A stretch of 6,728 nucleotides of DNA from HGM13006 sp964518645 (GTDB lineage: Bacteria > Bacillota > Clostridia > Oscillospirales > Oscillospiraceae): assembly GCA_964518645.1 (NCBI GenBank), contig CAZFGL010000120.1:1-6728 (forward strand), read 5' to 3'. Below, one piece after another: positions 1 to 6,146 of this stretch (position 1 is the first letter of the stretch; each line of letters starts with the position of its first letter). The translations under genes and the position numbers were made by a program. The notes under the pieces are model-generated. The model made no database searches. It saw only the letters and a program-made list of their open reading frames with translations, and was not told the origin of the DNA.

Positions 1-2216
1 CTGGGACGCTGGTTTACGCAGGTGCCCTGGTTGCTGCGGGTAAACTTGGTGAGCTTATAGTTTTCAACTTCACCGGCGTCATAGCGCACGGTAATATCGG
101 TAGCGGAGACCTTGGTAACCACGCCGTCGCCCTTGGCAACCACGCACACCTCGGAGTCCACAGCGGACTGATGCTCGATGCCGGTAGCAACGATGGGAGA
201 CTCGGTCACCATCAGAGGCACAGCCTGACGCTGCATGTTTGCACCCATGAGGGCACGGTTTGCGTCGTCGTTTTCCAGGAAGGGAATGAAGGAGGTTGCC
301 ACAGAGACCATCATCTTGGGAGAGACGTCCATGTAGTCAATGAGATCCTTGTCCACTGCGATAATATCCTCACGGAAACGGCAGGTAACACGGTCATTGA
401 CAAAGTGTCCGTTCTCGTCCAGGGGCTCAGTTGCCTGGCAGATATAGCACTCGTCTTCCAGATCAGCAGTCATGTAGATGACCTCATCGGTCACCCGATG
501 ATTTTCCTTATCCACCTTCCGGTAAGGAGCGGTCAGGAAGCCATACTCGTTCACCTTTGCATAGGAAGCCAGGTAGGAGATCAGGCCGATGTTGGGACCT
601 TCAGGGCTCTCAATGGGGCACAGACGGCCATAGTGAGAGTAGTGAACGTCTCGAACGTCGAAGGATGCACGCTCACGGGACAGGCCACCGGGACCAAGTG
701 CGGAAATACGACGCTTATGGGTCAGCTCAGCCAGAGGGTTGTTCTGATCCATGAACTGGCTCAGAGGGGAGGAACCGAAGAACTCCTTGATTACAGCGGT
801 GACAGGACGGATGTTGATCAGGGACTGGGGAGTCACCAGATCCAGATCCTGTGTGGTCATACGCTCACGAACCACACGCTCCAGACGGGAGAAGCCCACC
901 CGGAACTGGTTCTGGAGCAGCTCGCCTACACAGCGGAGACGGCGGTTGCCCAGATGGTCAATGTCATCCACAGTACCGATGCCCTCTGCCAGAGTCAGCA
1001 GATAGTTAATGGAAGCAAGAATGTCAGCCTTGGTAATATGCTTGGGTGCCAGGTCAGCCATGTTATCCACACATGCCTGCTGCAGTGCCTCACCGGAGTA
1101 GTTCTCCAGCAGGTTCCGAAGCACACGGAAATCAACCCATTCCTGGATGCCGATTTCCTTGGGATCGAAGGAAACGAAGTTCTTCATATCCACCATGAAG
1201 TTGGAGAAGATCTTAACCTCACGATCCTCGACCTGAACCACTGCCTCGTTAACGCCCCGTGCCTGAATTGCCTCAGCCTGCTCACGGGTGATCTTGTCAC
1301 CGGGCATTGCCAGGATCTCGCCGGTCATGGGATCCACGATGGGCTGTGCCAGAGTCTGGCCTGCAAGGCGGCGGCACAGCTGCAGCTTCTTGGTGAACTT
1401 ATACCGGCCTACCCGGGAAACGTCATAACGGCGGGAATCGAAGAACAGGGATTCCAGATAGCTCTCCGCATTTTCAACTGTGGGAGGCTCGCCGGGACGG
1501 AGCTTCTTATAGATCTCCAGCAGGGATTCTGCCTTGGTCTTGCAGGGATCCTTTTCGATGGTAGCCTTCAGGAAGGGATCCTCACCAAACATCTCCAGAA
1601 TCTGACCATCGGACTCAACGCCCATGGAACGGATCAGGCAGGTGATGGGCAGCTTCCGGTTCTTATCGATCCGGACATAGAATACCTTGGAAAGGTCGGT
1701 CTCATACTCCAGCCATGCGCCCCGGTAAGGGATCACGGTTGCGGTATAAACGTGGTTATCTGCCTTGTCTGCGGTGTCCCCGTAGTACATACCGGGGGAA
1801 CGGACGATCTGAGAGACGATAACACGCTCTGCGCCGTTGATCACGAAGGTACCGCCCTGGGTCATCAGGGGGAAATCGCCCATAAAGATTTCCTGCTCCT
1901 TGATCTCGCCGGTCTCCTTGTTGTGCAGACGGACACGGACCTTGATGGGCTTTGCATAGGTAGCGTCCCGCTCACGGCACTCTTCCACCGTGTACTTGGG
2001 AGGCTCATTCATGGTGAAGTCCAGGAAGCTCAGTTCCAGATTACCGGAGTAATCAGAAATTGTGCCAACGTCCCGGAATACTTCCTGGAGGCCCTCATTC
2101 AGAAAGTTTTCGTAAGACTCCTTCTGGATGCGCAGCATGTTGGGCATCTGAAGAATGTCATCGTGCTTCTGATAAGACTTTCTGAGGGTCTTGCCGTAGT
2201 ACTTGTCTTTGACCAT
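1..2216 (-). CDS. rpoB: DNA-directed RNA polymerase beta subunit, N-terminal 738 residues (3' end outside window)
   Basis: This is the beta subunit of core RNA polymerase, which forms one side of the active-centre cleft and holds the rifampicin pocket. Translating the minus strand from ATG at 2216 gives MVKDKYYGKTLRKSYQKH and then an unbroken 738-codon frame to the window edge. Landmarks include ERVIVSQIVRSPGMYY, HLGNRRLRCVGELLQNQFR, the rifampicin region at residues 484-505 (LSQFMDQNNPLAELTHKRR), GRLCPIESPEGPNIGL, and ANRALMGANMQRQ at 652-664. Firmicute homologues run to about 1,200 residues, so roughly 60% is present. The expected downstream gene, rpoC, is out of view. Upstream, instead of rplJ-rplL, lies a divergent intergenic region. 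Codon use is strongly biased, with CTG for Leu, TCC for Ser, and almost no TTA, CTA or TCA, as expected for a highly expressed gene. The start is the least certain point: in-frame GTG at 2222 and ATG at 2216 both sit far from the only good Shine-Dalgarno sequence. Identity is certain. Confidence 0.98.
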   Translation of the reverse strand, partial: MVKDKYYGKTLRKSYQKHDDILQMPNMLRIQKESYENFLNEGLQEVFRDVGTISDYSGNLELSFLDFTMNEPPKYTVEECRERDATYAKPIKVRVRLHNKETGEIKEQEIFMGDFPLMTQGGTFVINGAERVIVSQIVRSPGMYYGDTADKADNHVYTATVIPYRGAWLEYETDLSKVFYVRIDKNRKLPITCLIRSMGVESDGQILEMFGEDPFLKATIEKDPCKTKAESLLEIYKKLRPGEPPTVENAESYLESLFFDSRRYDVSRVGRYKFTKKLQLCRRLAGQTLAQPIVDPMTGEILAMPGDKITREQAEAIQARGVNEAVVQVEDREVKIFSNFMVDMKNFVSFDPKEIGIQEWVDFRVLRNLLENYSGEALQQACVDNMADLAPKHITKADILASINYLLTLAEGIGTVDDIDHLGNRRLRCVGELLQNQFRVGFSRLERVVRERMTTQDLDLVTPQSLINIRPVTAVIKEFFGSSPLSQFMDQNNPLAELTHKRRISALGPGGLSRERASFDVRDVHYSHYGRLCPIESPEGPNIGLISYLASYAKVNEYGFLTAPYRKVDKENHRVTDEVIYMTADLEDECYICQATEPLDENGHFVNDRVTCRFREDIIAVDKDLIDYMDVSPKMMVSVATSFIPFLENDDANRALMGANMQRQAVPLMVTESPIVATGIEHQSAVDSEVCVVAKGDGVVTKVSATDITVRYDAGEVENYKLTKFTRSNQGTCVNQRP

Positions 2217-2237
2217 TGCCACTTTAACATCACACGA

Positions 2238-2244
2238 CCTTTCT
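2238..2244 (-). promoter_or_regulatory. Shine-Dalgarno-like AGAAAGG upstream of rpoB, oddly placed
   Basis: AGAAAGG on the minus strand is the only strong ribosome-binding sequence near the rpoB start. It is 7 nt from an ATG at 2230-2228, but that ATG is in a different frame and opens a 43-codon ORF ending at 2099. It is 15 nt from the in-frame GTG at 2222 and 21 nt from the in-frame ATG at 2216, both longer than usual. Either rpoB initiates at long spacing, or the short frame is used, or the sequence has an indel here. Confidence 0.5.
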
Positions 2245-2246
2245 CA

Positions 2247-2260
2247 CCCGGCAAGCCGGG
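2247..2260 (-). promoter_or_regulatory. GC-rich hairpin in the rpoB leader next to the ribosome-binding site
   Basis: The perfect palindrome CCCGGC-AA-GCCGGG reads on the rpoB transcript as CCCGG, a CUUG tetraloop, then CCGGG. CUUG loops closed by G-C are known to be unusually stable. The hairpin ends 2 nt upstream of the AGAAAGG sequence, so it could affect ribosome access or protect the mRNA. There is no U-run after it, so it is not a terminator. Its function is inferred. Confidence 0.45.
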
Positions 2261-2278
2261 AAAATCTCGGGGTATTAT

Positions 2279-2307
2279 TTGATACGCCCGGTACAGTTGT
2301 TTAAAAT
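2279..2307 (+). promoter_or_regulatory. Rightward sigma-A-like promoter inside the rpoB leader
   Basis: The -35 box TTGATA (2279-2284) and -10 box TAAAAT (2302-2307) each match consensus at five of six positions, with an optimal 17-bp spacer. Transcription would begin near 2314, antisense to the rpoB leader. Weakness: the -10 lies in an AT-rich stretch (TTTAAAATTTAAA) where such boxes can arise by chance. The case is strengthened by a structured segment and a rightward terminator directly downstream. Confidence 0.5.
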
Positions 2308-2402
2308 TTAAAATAACACTTGCAGGACGCAACATCTTGTGGTAAGATGTCAGCAGAATCAATATCTGTGCGCACTCCTGCATTTTGGCATACTAGATAG
2401 TT

Positions 2403-2431
2403 ATATTACCGCATTCCCTGCTTCTTGTCAA
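2403..2431 (-). promoter_or_regulatory. rpoB promoter (sigma-A, near-consensus)
   Basis: On the minus strand, TTGACA (2431-2426) is a perfect -35 box and TAATAT (2408-2403) a good -10 box, separated by exactly 17 bp. Two A-tracts (2448-2442 and 2460-2455) lie upstream, where an UP element would contact the alpha subunits. Transcription should start around 2398-2394, giving a leader of about 180 nt. Both boxes fall inside the inverted repeat of the rightward terminator. Confidence 0.85.
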
Positions 2432-2448
2432 GGGGTTGCGGTTTTTTT
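2408..2448 (+). terminator. Rightward Rho-independent terminator overlapping the rpoB promoter
   Basis: ACCGCA (2408-2413) pairs with TGCGGT (2437-2442). After one T-T mismatch and a T-G wobble, CCCT (2416-2419) pairs with AGGG (2431-2434), leaving an 11-nt loop. A run of seven T follows (2442-2448). It works only rightward, because the minus strand has no T-run after the stem. No plus-strand gene lies to its left, so it would end the candidate RNA beginning near 2314, or stop transcripts antisense to rpoB. Confidence 0.7.
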
Positions 2449-2524
2449 GTACACTTTTTTGTCATGTTCTCAGTGCTTTCCGGCTTCTTCCCTGTCATTC
2501 TTTTTCCGCTCCATGCAAAAAAAT

Positions 2525-2538
2525 TTGTAAATTGTAAA
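2525..2538. repeat. Tandem 7-bp direct repeat upstream of the MATE promoter
   Basis: TTGTAAA occurs twice back to back (2525-2531 and 2532-2538), ending 8 bp before the -35 box of the MATE promoter. This is a plausible place for an activator or repressor to bind. It does not resemble a classical Crp or Fnr dyad, and in an AT-rich stretch it may be chance. Confidence 0.3.
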
Positions 2539-2546
2539 CCACTTTG

Positions 2547-2575
2547 TTGTTTTCTTCGGAAGAATCCATTATGAT
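2547..2575 (+). promoter_or_regulatory. Promoter of the MATE / Crp-Fnr operon, with an inverted repeat in its spacer
   Basis: TTGTTT (2547-2552) and TATGAT (2570-2575) are spaced by 17 bp. The -10 matches consensus at five of six positions, but the -35 is weak, which fits a promoter needing help or subject to control. Transcription would start near 2582, just before the Shine-Dalgarno sequence, giving a leader of about 20 nt. The dyad TTCTT-CGG-AAGAA (2552-2564) lies between the two boxes, where a bound regulator would block polymerase. Confidence 0.5.
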
Positions 2576-2600
2576 ACACAGCAGAAAGGGGCGATCACCT

Positions 2601-3953
2601 ATGATTACCGACCTGACCACAGGCAAACCGCTGAAGGTCATCTGGAATTTTTCACTTCCGCTGCTGCTCTCCACCGCACTGCAGCAGCTGTACAACATTG
2701 CTGACAGCGTAATTGTCGGCCAGTTCACCGGTTCTTCCGGTCTTGCAGCCATCGGCGCAGCCTACCCTATTACATTATTCTTTATTGCATTCGCCACCGG
2801 CGCTGCCATGGGCTGTTCCGTCATTATTTCTCAGCTCTTCGGCGCAAAACGCATGGGCGACCTGAAATCCGCTGTTTTCACAGCCCTGATTTCCCTGCTG
2901 GTCATGGGCGTGGCCCTCTCTGCACTGGGTGTGCTGCTGGCCGGCCCCCTCATGTCCCTGCTGGGGGCACCTGAGGCGCATTATGACGATGCCCGGTCTT
3001 ATCTGGCCATTTATTCTGTGGGCGTGGTGTTCATGTTCCTGTATAACGCCTCCACTGCCATTTTTACCGGTCTCGGAGATTCCAAGCGTCCCCTGTATTT
3101 CCTGATGCTCTCCTCTGCCCTGAACATTGTTCTGGATATTCTGGCAGTCGGCCCTCTGAAAATGGGTGTTACAGGTGCCGCCTGGGCCACCACCATCTCT
3201 CAGGCCGTTTCCGCCCTGCTCTCCTGTCTGCTGGTCACCAGGCGGATCCGTGCCATCGAGTCGGCCCAGCAATTCCGTTATTTTGACCGCAATCTGCTGG
3301 GGGATATGGCAAGAATCGCACTGCCCAGTATTTTTCAGCAGAGTTGTGTCGCCCTGAGCCACACCATTCTGCAAAGTCTGGTCAACTCCTTCGATACCGC
3401 TGTCATGGCCGGTTATGAAGCAGCCTCCAAGCTCCACAATTTCGCTTACATGTGCTTTAATACACTTGGCACCGCCCTCTCCAGCTTTGTTGCTCAGTGC
3501 TACGGCGCAAAGAAATACGACCGGATCAACCGGGGCTTCTGGGTATCCACCGGTCTGTGCTTCTGCTTCACCCTGGCCGTCATTGCCATATTCCAGCTCT
3601 TCCCTGCGCAGCTGGCCGGGCTGTTTGTAGATGCAGACGCAGAGGCGGAGGTAATCGACGTGAGCATCCACTATCTCAGGATCATCTCCCCCGTCTACTC
3701 CATCATCTGCTTTATCATCACCACCGGCGGTCTGCTCCGTGGCATTGGCAAGAGCATGACCTTCTTTATCGAGACCCTGATCGAATTTGCCGTCCGTGTA
3801 ATCATGTGCTTTGTTCTGACCTCCGCACTGAACAGCTACACCGGCCTGATGTGGGCATGGTATTTCGGCTCTCCCTGTGGCTTCCTGATGTGTGTGGGTC
3901 TCTACATTTACACAAAAAAGCGGCTTCTCTCTCATTCTCAGCTTTCCGCCTGA
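2601..3953 (+). CDS. MATE-family multidrug/toxin efflux transporter
   Basis: This is a 450-residue integral membrane protein of the MATE family (MOP superfamily), which exports cationic drugs or metabolites in exchange for sodium ions or protons. The length is typical, and hydrophobic segments run through the protein in keeping with the usual 12 helices in two halves. Family signatures are visible: an acidic residue in helix 1 (D35, in NIADSVIVGQF), GLAAIGAAYPI at about 47-57, GLGDSKRP at 157-164, LNIVLD at 174-179, and GAAWATTISQ at 192-201. The second half repeats the pattern, with YGAKKYDR and GGLLRGIGKS. ATG at 2601 is chosen because AGAAAGGGG (2583-2591) lies 9 nt upstream and the -10 box is at 2570-2575. 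The frame is open back to a TTG at 2544, but that would lie within the promoter. The Crp/Fnr gene follows after 37 bp. The substrate cannot be told from sequence. Confidence 0.95.
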   Translation: MITDLTTGKPLKVIWNFSLPLLLSTALQQLYNIADSVIVGQFTGSSGLAAIGAAYPITLFFIAFATGAAMGCSVIISQLFGAKRMGDLKSAVFTALISLLVMGVALSALGVLLAGPLMSLLGAPEAHYDDARSYLAIYSVGVVFMFLYNASTAIFTGLGDSKRPLYFLMLSSALNIVLDILAVGPLKMGVTGAAWATTISQAVSALLSCLLVTRRIRAIESAQQFRYFDRNLLGDMARIALPSIFQQSCVALSHTILQSLVNSFDTAVMAGYEAASKLHNFAYMCFNTLGTALSSFVAQCYGAKKYDRINRGFWVSTGLCFCFTLAVIAIFQLFPAQLAGLFVDADAEAEVIDVSIHYLRIISPVYSIICFIITTGGLLRGIGKSMTFFIETLIEFAVRVIMCFVLTSALNSYTGLMWAWYFGSPCGFLMCVGLYIYTKKRLLSHSQLSA

Positions 3954-3990
3954 GCCAGTCACTTTCTTATTTCCAAGGAGCTGTAATTCC

Positions 3991-4626
3991 ATGAGACAGG
4001 AAATTGTTGATTTTATCCGCCAAACCCAAACACCCCGCTGTTTTTCCTCCGGTGAGATTCTGTTCAGTCAGGGAGACGAGGCCAAAGAGTTTTATTACCT
4101 GCTCAGCGGTCTGTCCCTGACCTACACTCTGTTGGAGGATGGACGGGAGCGGAATATTCTGATCTCATGGCCGGATCGTATTTTCGGTGCCTCCACCTTC
4201 TTTGAGAAAGTCCCCCGGCGTGCTTCCGCCATCGCCATCAAGCCCTGTCAGGTTCTGGCGATCAATCAGGCGCTGTATCAGGCCTGCTGTCAGAAGTTCC
4301 CGGATTTTCAGGAGATTCTGATCTATGAAATCTCCAAAGATCTTGGGACGCTGTTTGATGAGCTTGCCGATACCTCCATGATGAATGCCGAGCTTCGGGT
4401 CGCCCGTTTTCTCTGCCGCCGTTTTGCTAACGGCCAGCACAGCGGGTCGGATAACCAGCCCGAGCTTCCTTACACCCAGGATTTTATCGCCAGCGTGCTG
4501 GGCATGAGCCGCATGTCGGTCAGCAAAGCCGTCAGCAGTCTGGTGGCCCGACAATGGATCGAAACCAATTACGGCATGATCCGAGTGCTGGATCCCCAGT
4601 CCCTTCGAAATTATGCATATGGATAA
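3991..4626 (+). CDS. Crp/Fnr-family transcriptional regulator
   Basis: This 211-residue protein has an N-terminal cyclic-nucleotide-binding-type beta-roll (about 15-95, including GEILFSQGDEAKEFYYLLSG at 21-40), a linking dimerisation helix (about 105-140), and a C-terminal winged helix-turn-helix (about 161-200, TQDFIASVLGMSRMSVSKAV). By alignment with E. coli CRP, the glutamate that contacts cAMP ribose is replaced by Ala67, while Arg77 matches CRP Arg82, so canonical cAMP binding is doubtful. There is no FNR-type N-terminal cysteine cluster. In the recognition helix, CRP R180/E181/R185 correspond to R174/M175/K179, so the operator is probably not a standard CRP site. The start is ATG at 3991, with AAGGAG (3975-3980) 10 nt upstream. 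It lies 37 bp after the MATE gene with no terminator visible between them, so co-transcription and control of the pump are likely. The effector is unknown. Confidence 0.93.
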   Translation: MRQEIVDFIRQTQTPRCFSSGEILFSQGDEAKEFYYLLSGLSLTYTLLEDGRERNILISWPDRIFGASTFFEKVPRRASAIAIKPCQVLAINQALYQACCQKFPDFQEILIYEISKDLGTLFDELADTSMMNAELRVARFLCRRFANGQHSGSDNQPELPYTQDFIASVLGMSRMSVSKAVSSLVARQWIETNYGMIRVLDPQSLRNYAYG

Positions 4627-4669
4627 AAACGCAGTGCTGCACCTCTGATTGAAGTGCAGCACTGTTTTT
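4625..4669. terminator. Bidirectional intrinsic terminator between the Crp/Fnr gene and malQ
   Basis: CAGTGCTGCAC (4632-4642) pairs perfectly with GTGCAGCACTG (4654-4664) around an 11-nt loop. On the plus strand, TTTTT (4665-4669) follows the stem. On the minus strand, the A-run at 4625-4629 provides TTTTT after the stem. It therefore ends both convergent units. The stop codon of the Crp/Fnr gene (4624-4626) and that of malQ (4668-4670) both touch its tails. Confidence 0.9.
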
Positions 4670-6146
4670 AATCTCTTCCAAACAATCTTGTATAAAGCAG
4701 CAGCTTCTTCGACAGCTTTTCCGTAAGCTGTCCCGGCTGAAGCCGCCACTGCCAGTTTCCATCCGGCACACCGGGCTTGTTCATGCGGCCTTCCGCACCA
4801 AGCCCCAGACAGTCCTGGATCTGCACCAGAAATGTATCTGCCACAGAACTCATCCCGCCCCGGATAATTCCCCAGTGGAATCCCTCTGCGCTGTTCAGCC
4901 CCAGATACTTTCTTGCATAATCCACGTCCTCTTTGGCCGCCTGCTCTTTCCACTGCATCACAGTCTCATTGTCGTGGGTGGCCACATAGCAGACACTGTT
5001 CCGCTCATAGGAATGGGGCAGATAGTCACTGGGCTCCCGGGAATCGAAGGCAAATTCCAGCACCTTCATCCCCGGCAGGCCGGAATCTCTCAGCAGCTGA
5101 TGGACTTCCTCCGTCAGATACCCCAGATCCTCCGCAACAAACCGGAGATTGGGGAACCAGCCCTGAAGTCTGCCCACCAGATCCATGCCCGGTCCCTTCC
5201 GCCAGCGGCCGTTTTTCGCGGTGGTCTCTCCATAGGGAATTGCCCAATAGCTCTCCATCCCCCGGAAGTGGTCGATCCGGATAATGTCGAACATTTTCGA
5301 TACCCCGTCCACCCGGCGGATCCACCAGCCGTAGCCATCCTGCCGCATGGCATCATAATCGTACAGGGGATTTCCCCAAAGCTGTCCCTCCGCGCTGAAG
5401 GAATCCGGCGGACATCCGGACACCTCCACCGGCACATTGTCCTCGCCCAGCTGGAAAAACTCCGGCTCCGCCCACACATCGGCAGAGTCCATGGCCACAT
5501 AGATGGGAAGGTCACCGATCACCTGAATTCCCTGCTGATGGATATAGTCCTTCAGCTGATTCCACTGGCGGAAGAACAGGAACTGGAGATAGATATAAAA
5601 ATCAACATCCTCCACCAGTTCTTTCTGATACCGTTCCACCGTCGCCGGCTTTCTCAGACGGATGTCCTCATCCGGCCAGTCAAGCCAGCTTACCATATTG
5701 AAATGGCGTTTGAGTGCCATAAACAGGCCGTAATTCTCCACCCATGGATTCTGGTTCCGGAACGCCTGTACCGCCTCCAGATCCCGGGCATATCCCCGAT
5801 AATATGCCTTTCTCAGCACAGCAAACCGGTTTTCGTAGATTTTTCCGTAATCCACACGACCGGGATCCATGCCCCAGTCCAGTGTGTTGTACTCCTCCGG
5901 CTTCAGCAGATGATCCTCCGCCAGCATATCCAGATCAATGAAATAGGGATTTCCGGCAAAGGTGGAAAAGCTCTGATAGGGACTGTCTCCATAGCTTGTG
6001 GGTCCCAGGGGCAGCAGCTGCCAGTAGCGCTGTCCCGAGGCTTTCAGAAAGTCCGCAAATGCATAGGCCTCCTTGCCGAAGGTGCCGATGCCGTATTTAG
6101 AAGGAAGGGAAGAAATGTGCATCAAAATGCCGCTTCTGCGTTCCAT
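4668..6146 (-). CDS. malQ: 4-alpha-glucanotransferase (amylomaltase, GH77)
   Basis: This 492-residue cytoplasmic enzyme transfers 4-alpha-glucan segments between maltodextrins, releasing glucose and building longer chains for phosphorylase. The length matches bacterial GH77 amylomaltases of about 500 residues. The N-terminus has the family pattern RRSGILMHISSLPSKYGIG and then GDSPYQSFSTFAGNPYFIDL. The catalytic residues are present: nucleophile Asp292 in IRIDHFRG, acid/base Glu339 in VAEDLG, and the transition-state Asp392 in THDNET. These sit at almost the same numbers as in Thermus amylomaltase (293, 340, 395). No signal peptide is seen. ATG at 6146 is supported by AGAAAGGGGG (6165-6156), 9 nt upstream. 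It lies 30 bp after the permease gene on the same strand, so the two are probably one operon. The stop codon lies in the T-tract of the shared terminator. Confidence 0.97.
   Translation of the reverse strand: MERRSGILMHISSLPSKYGIGTFGKEAYAFADFLKASGQRYWQLLPLGPTSYGDSPYQSFSTFAGNPYFIDLDMLAEDHLLKPEEYNTLDWGMDPGRVDYGKIYENRFAVLRKAYYRGYARDLEAVQAFRNQNPWVENYGLFMALKRHFNMVSWLDWPDEDIRLRKPATVERYQKELVEDVDFYIYLQFLFFRQWNQLKDYIHQQGIQVIGDLPIYVAMDSADVWAEPEFFQLGEDNVPVEVSGCPPDSFSAEGQLWGNPLYDYDAMRQDGYGWWIRRVDGVSKMFDIIRIDHFRGMESYWAIPYGETTAKNGRWRKGPGMDLVGRLQGWFPNLRFVAEDLGYLTEEVHQLLRDSGLPGMKVLEFAFDSREPSDYLPHSYERNSVCYVATHDNETVMQWKEQAAKEDVDYARKYLGLNSAEGFHWGIIRGGMSSVADTFLVQIQDCLGLGAEGRMNKPGVPDGNWQWRLQPGQLTEKLSKKLLLYTRLFGRD

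Larger units (their letters stand above)
2314..2448 (+). ncRNA. Candidate structured RNA: three-way junction followed by an intrinsic terminator
   Basis: A transcript of about 135 nt is predicted between the promoter at 2279-2307 and the terminator ending at 2448. Its core folds as a three-way junction. P1 pairs 2321-2331 with 2369-2372 and 2376-2382, giving 7+4 bp and a 3-nt bulge at 2373-2375. P2 pairs 2332-2338 with 2344-2350, with loop GTGGT. P3 pairs 2354-2357 with 2365-2368, with loop ATCAATA. Only CAG at 2351-2353 separates P2 from P3. Twenty-two Watson-Crick pairs in 62 nt is hard to ascribe to chance. I recognise no known RNA family. It may be an independent small RNA antisense to the rpoB leader, or an attenuator for the MATE gene. 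The same fold forms on the minus strand inside the rpoB leader, so the strand is inferred from the promoter and terminator. Confidence 0.45.

Noticed and set aside
171..2282. 703-codon open frame on the plus strand opposite rpoB
   Set aside because: It is in codon register with rpoB, so its stops could come only from rpoB codons TTA, CTA or TCA, which biased codon use avoids. The translation has no recognisable domain and is rich in His, Gly and Leu from complementing rpoB codons.
2321..2382. Hammerhead ribozyme or purine-type riboswitch
   Set aside because: The three-way junction resembles these only in outline. The CUGANGA and GAAA hammerhead core is absent on both strands, and the junction lacks the long conserved joining segments of purine riboswitches.
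2359..2391. Ten-codon leader peptide (ATG at 2391, MPKCRSAHRY) at the start of the rpoB transcript
   Set aside because: It has no ribosome-binding sequence and almost no room for one downstream of the predicted transcription start. Its composition suggests no amino-acid sensing.
2544..2600. Upstream TTG start for the MATE gene
   Set aside because: The frame is open, but TTG at 2544 would lie within the promoter. ATG at 2601 has a strong Shine-Dalgarno sequence at proper spacing and gives the normal family length.
3892..3990. Longer N-terminus for the Crp/Fnr protein, overlapping the MATE gene
   Set aside because: The extra 33 residues do not fit the Crp/Fnr fold. ATG at 3991 is preceded by AAGGAG at 10 nt and gives the usual size.
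2775..3992. 405-codon minus-strand frame opposite the MATE gene
   Set aside because: Antisense shadow of a clear membrane transporter. The translation is hydrophilic and low in complexity, and resembles no protein family.
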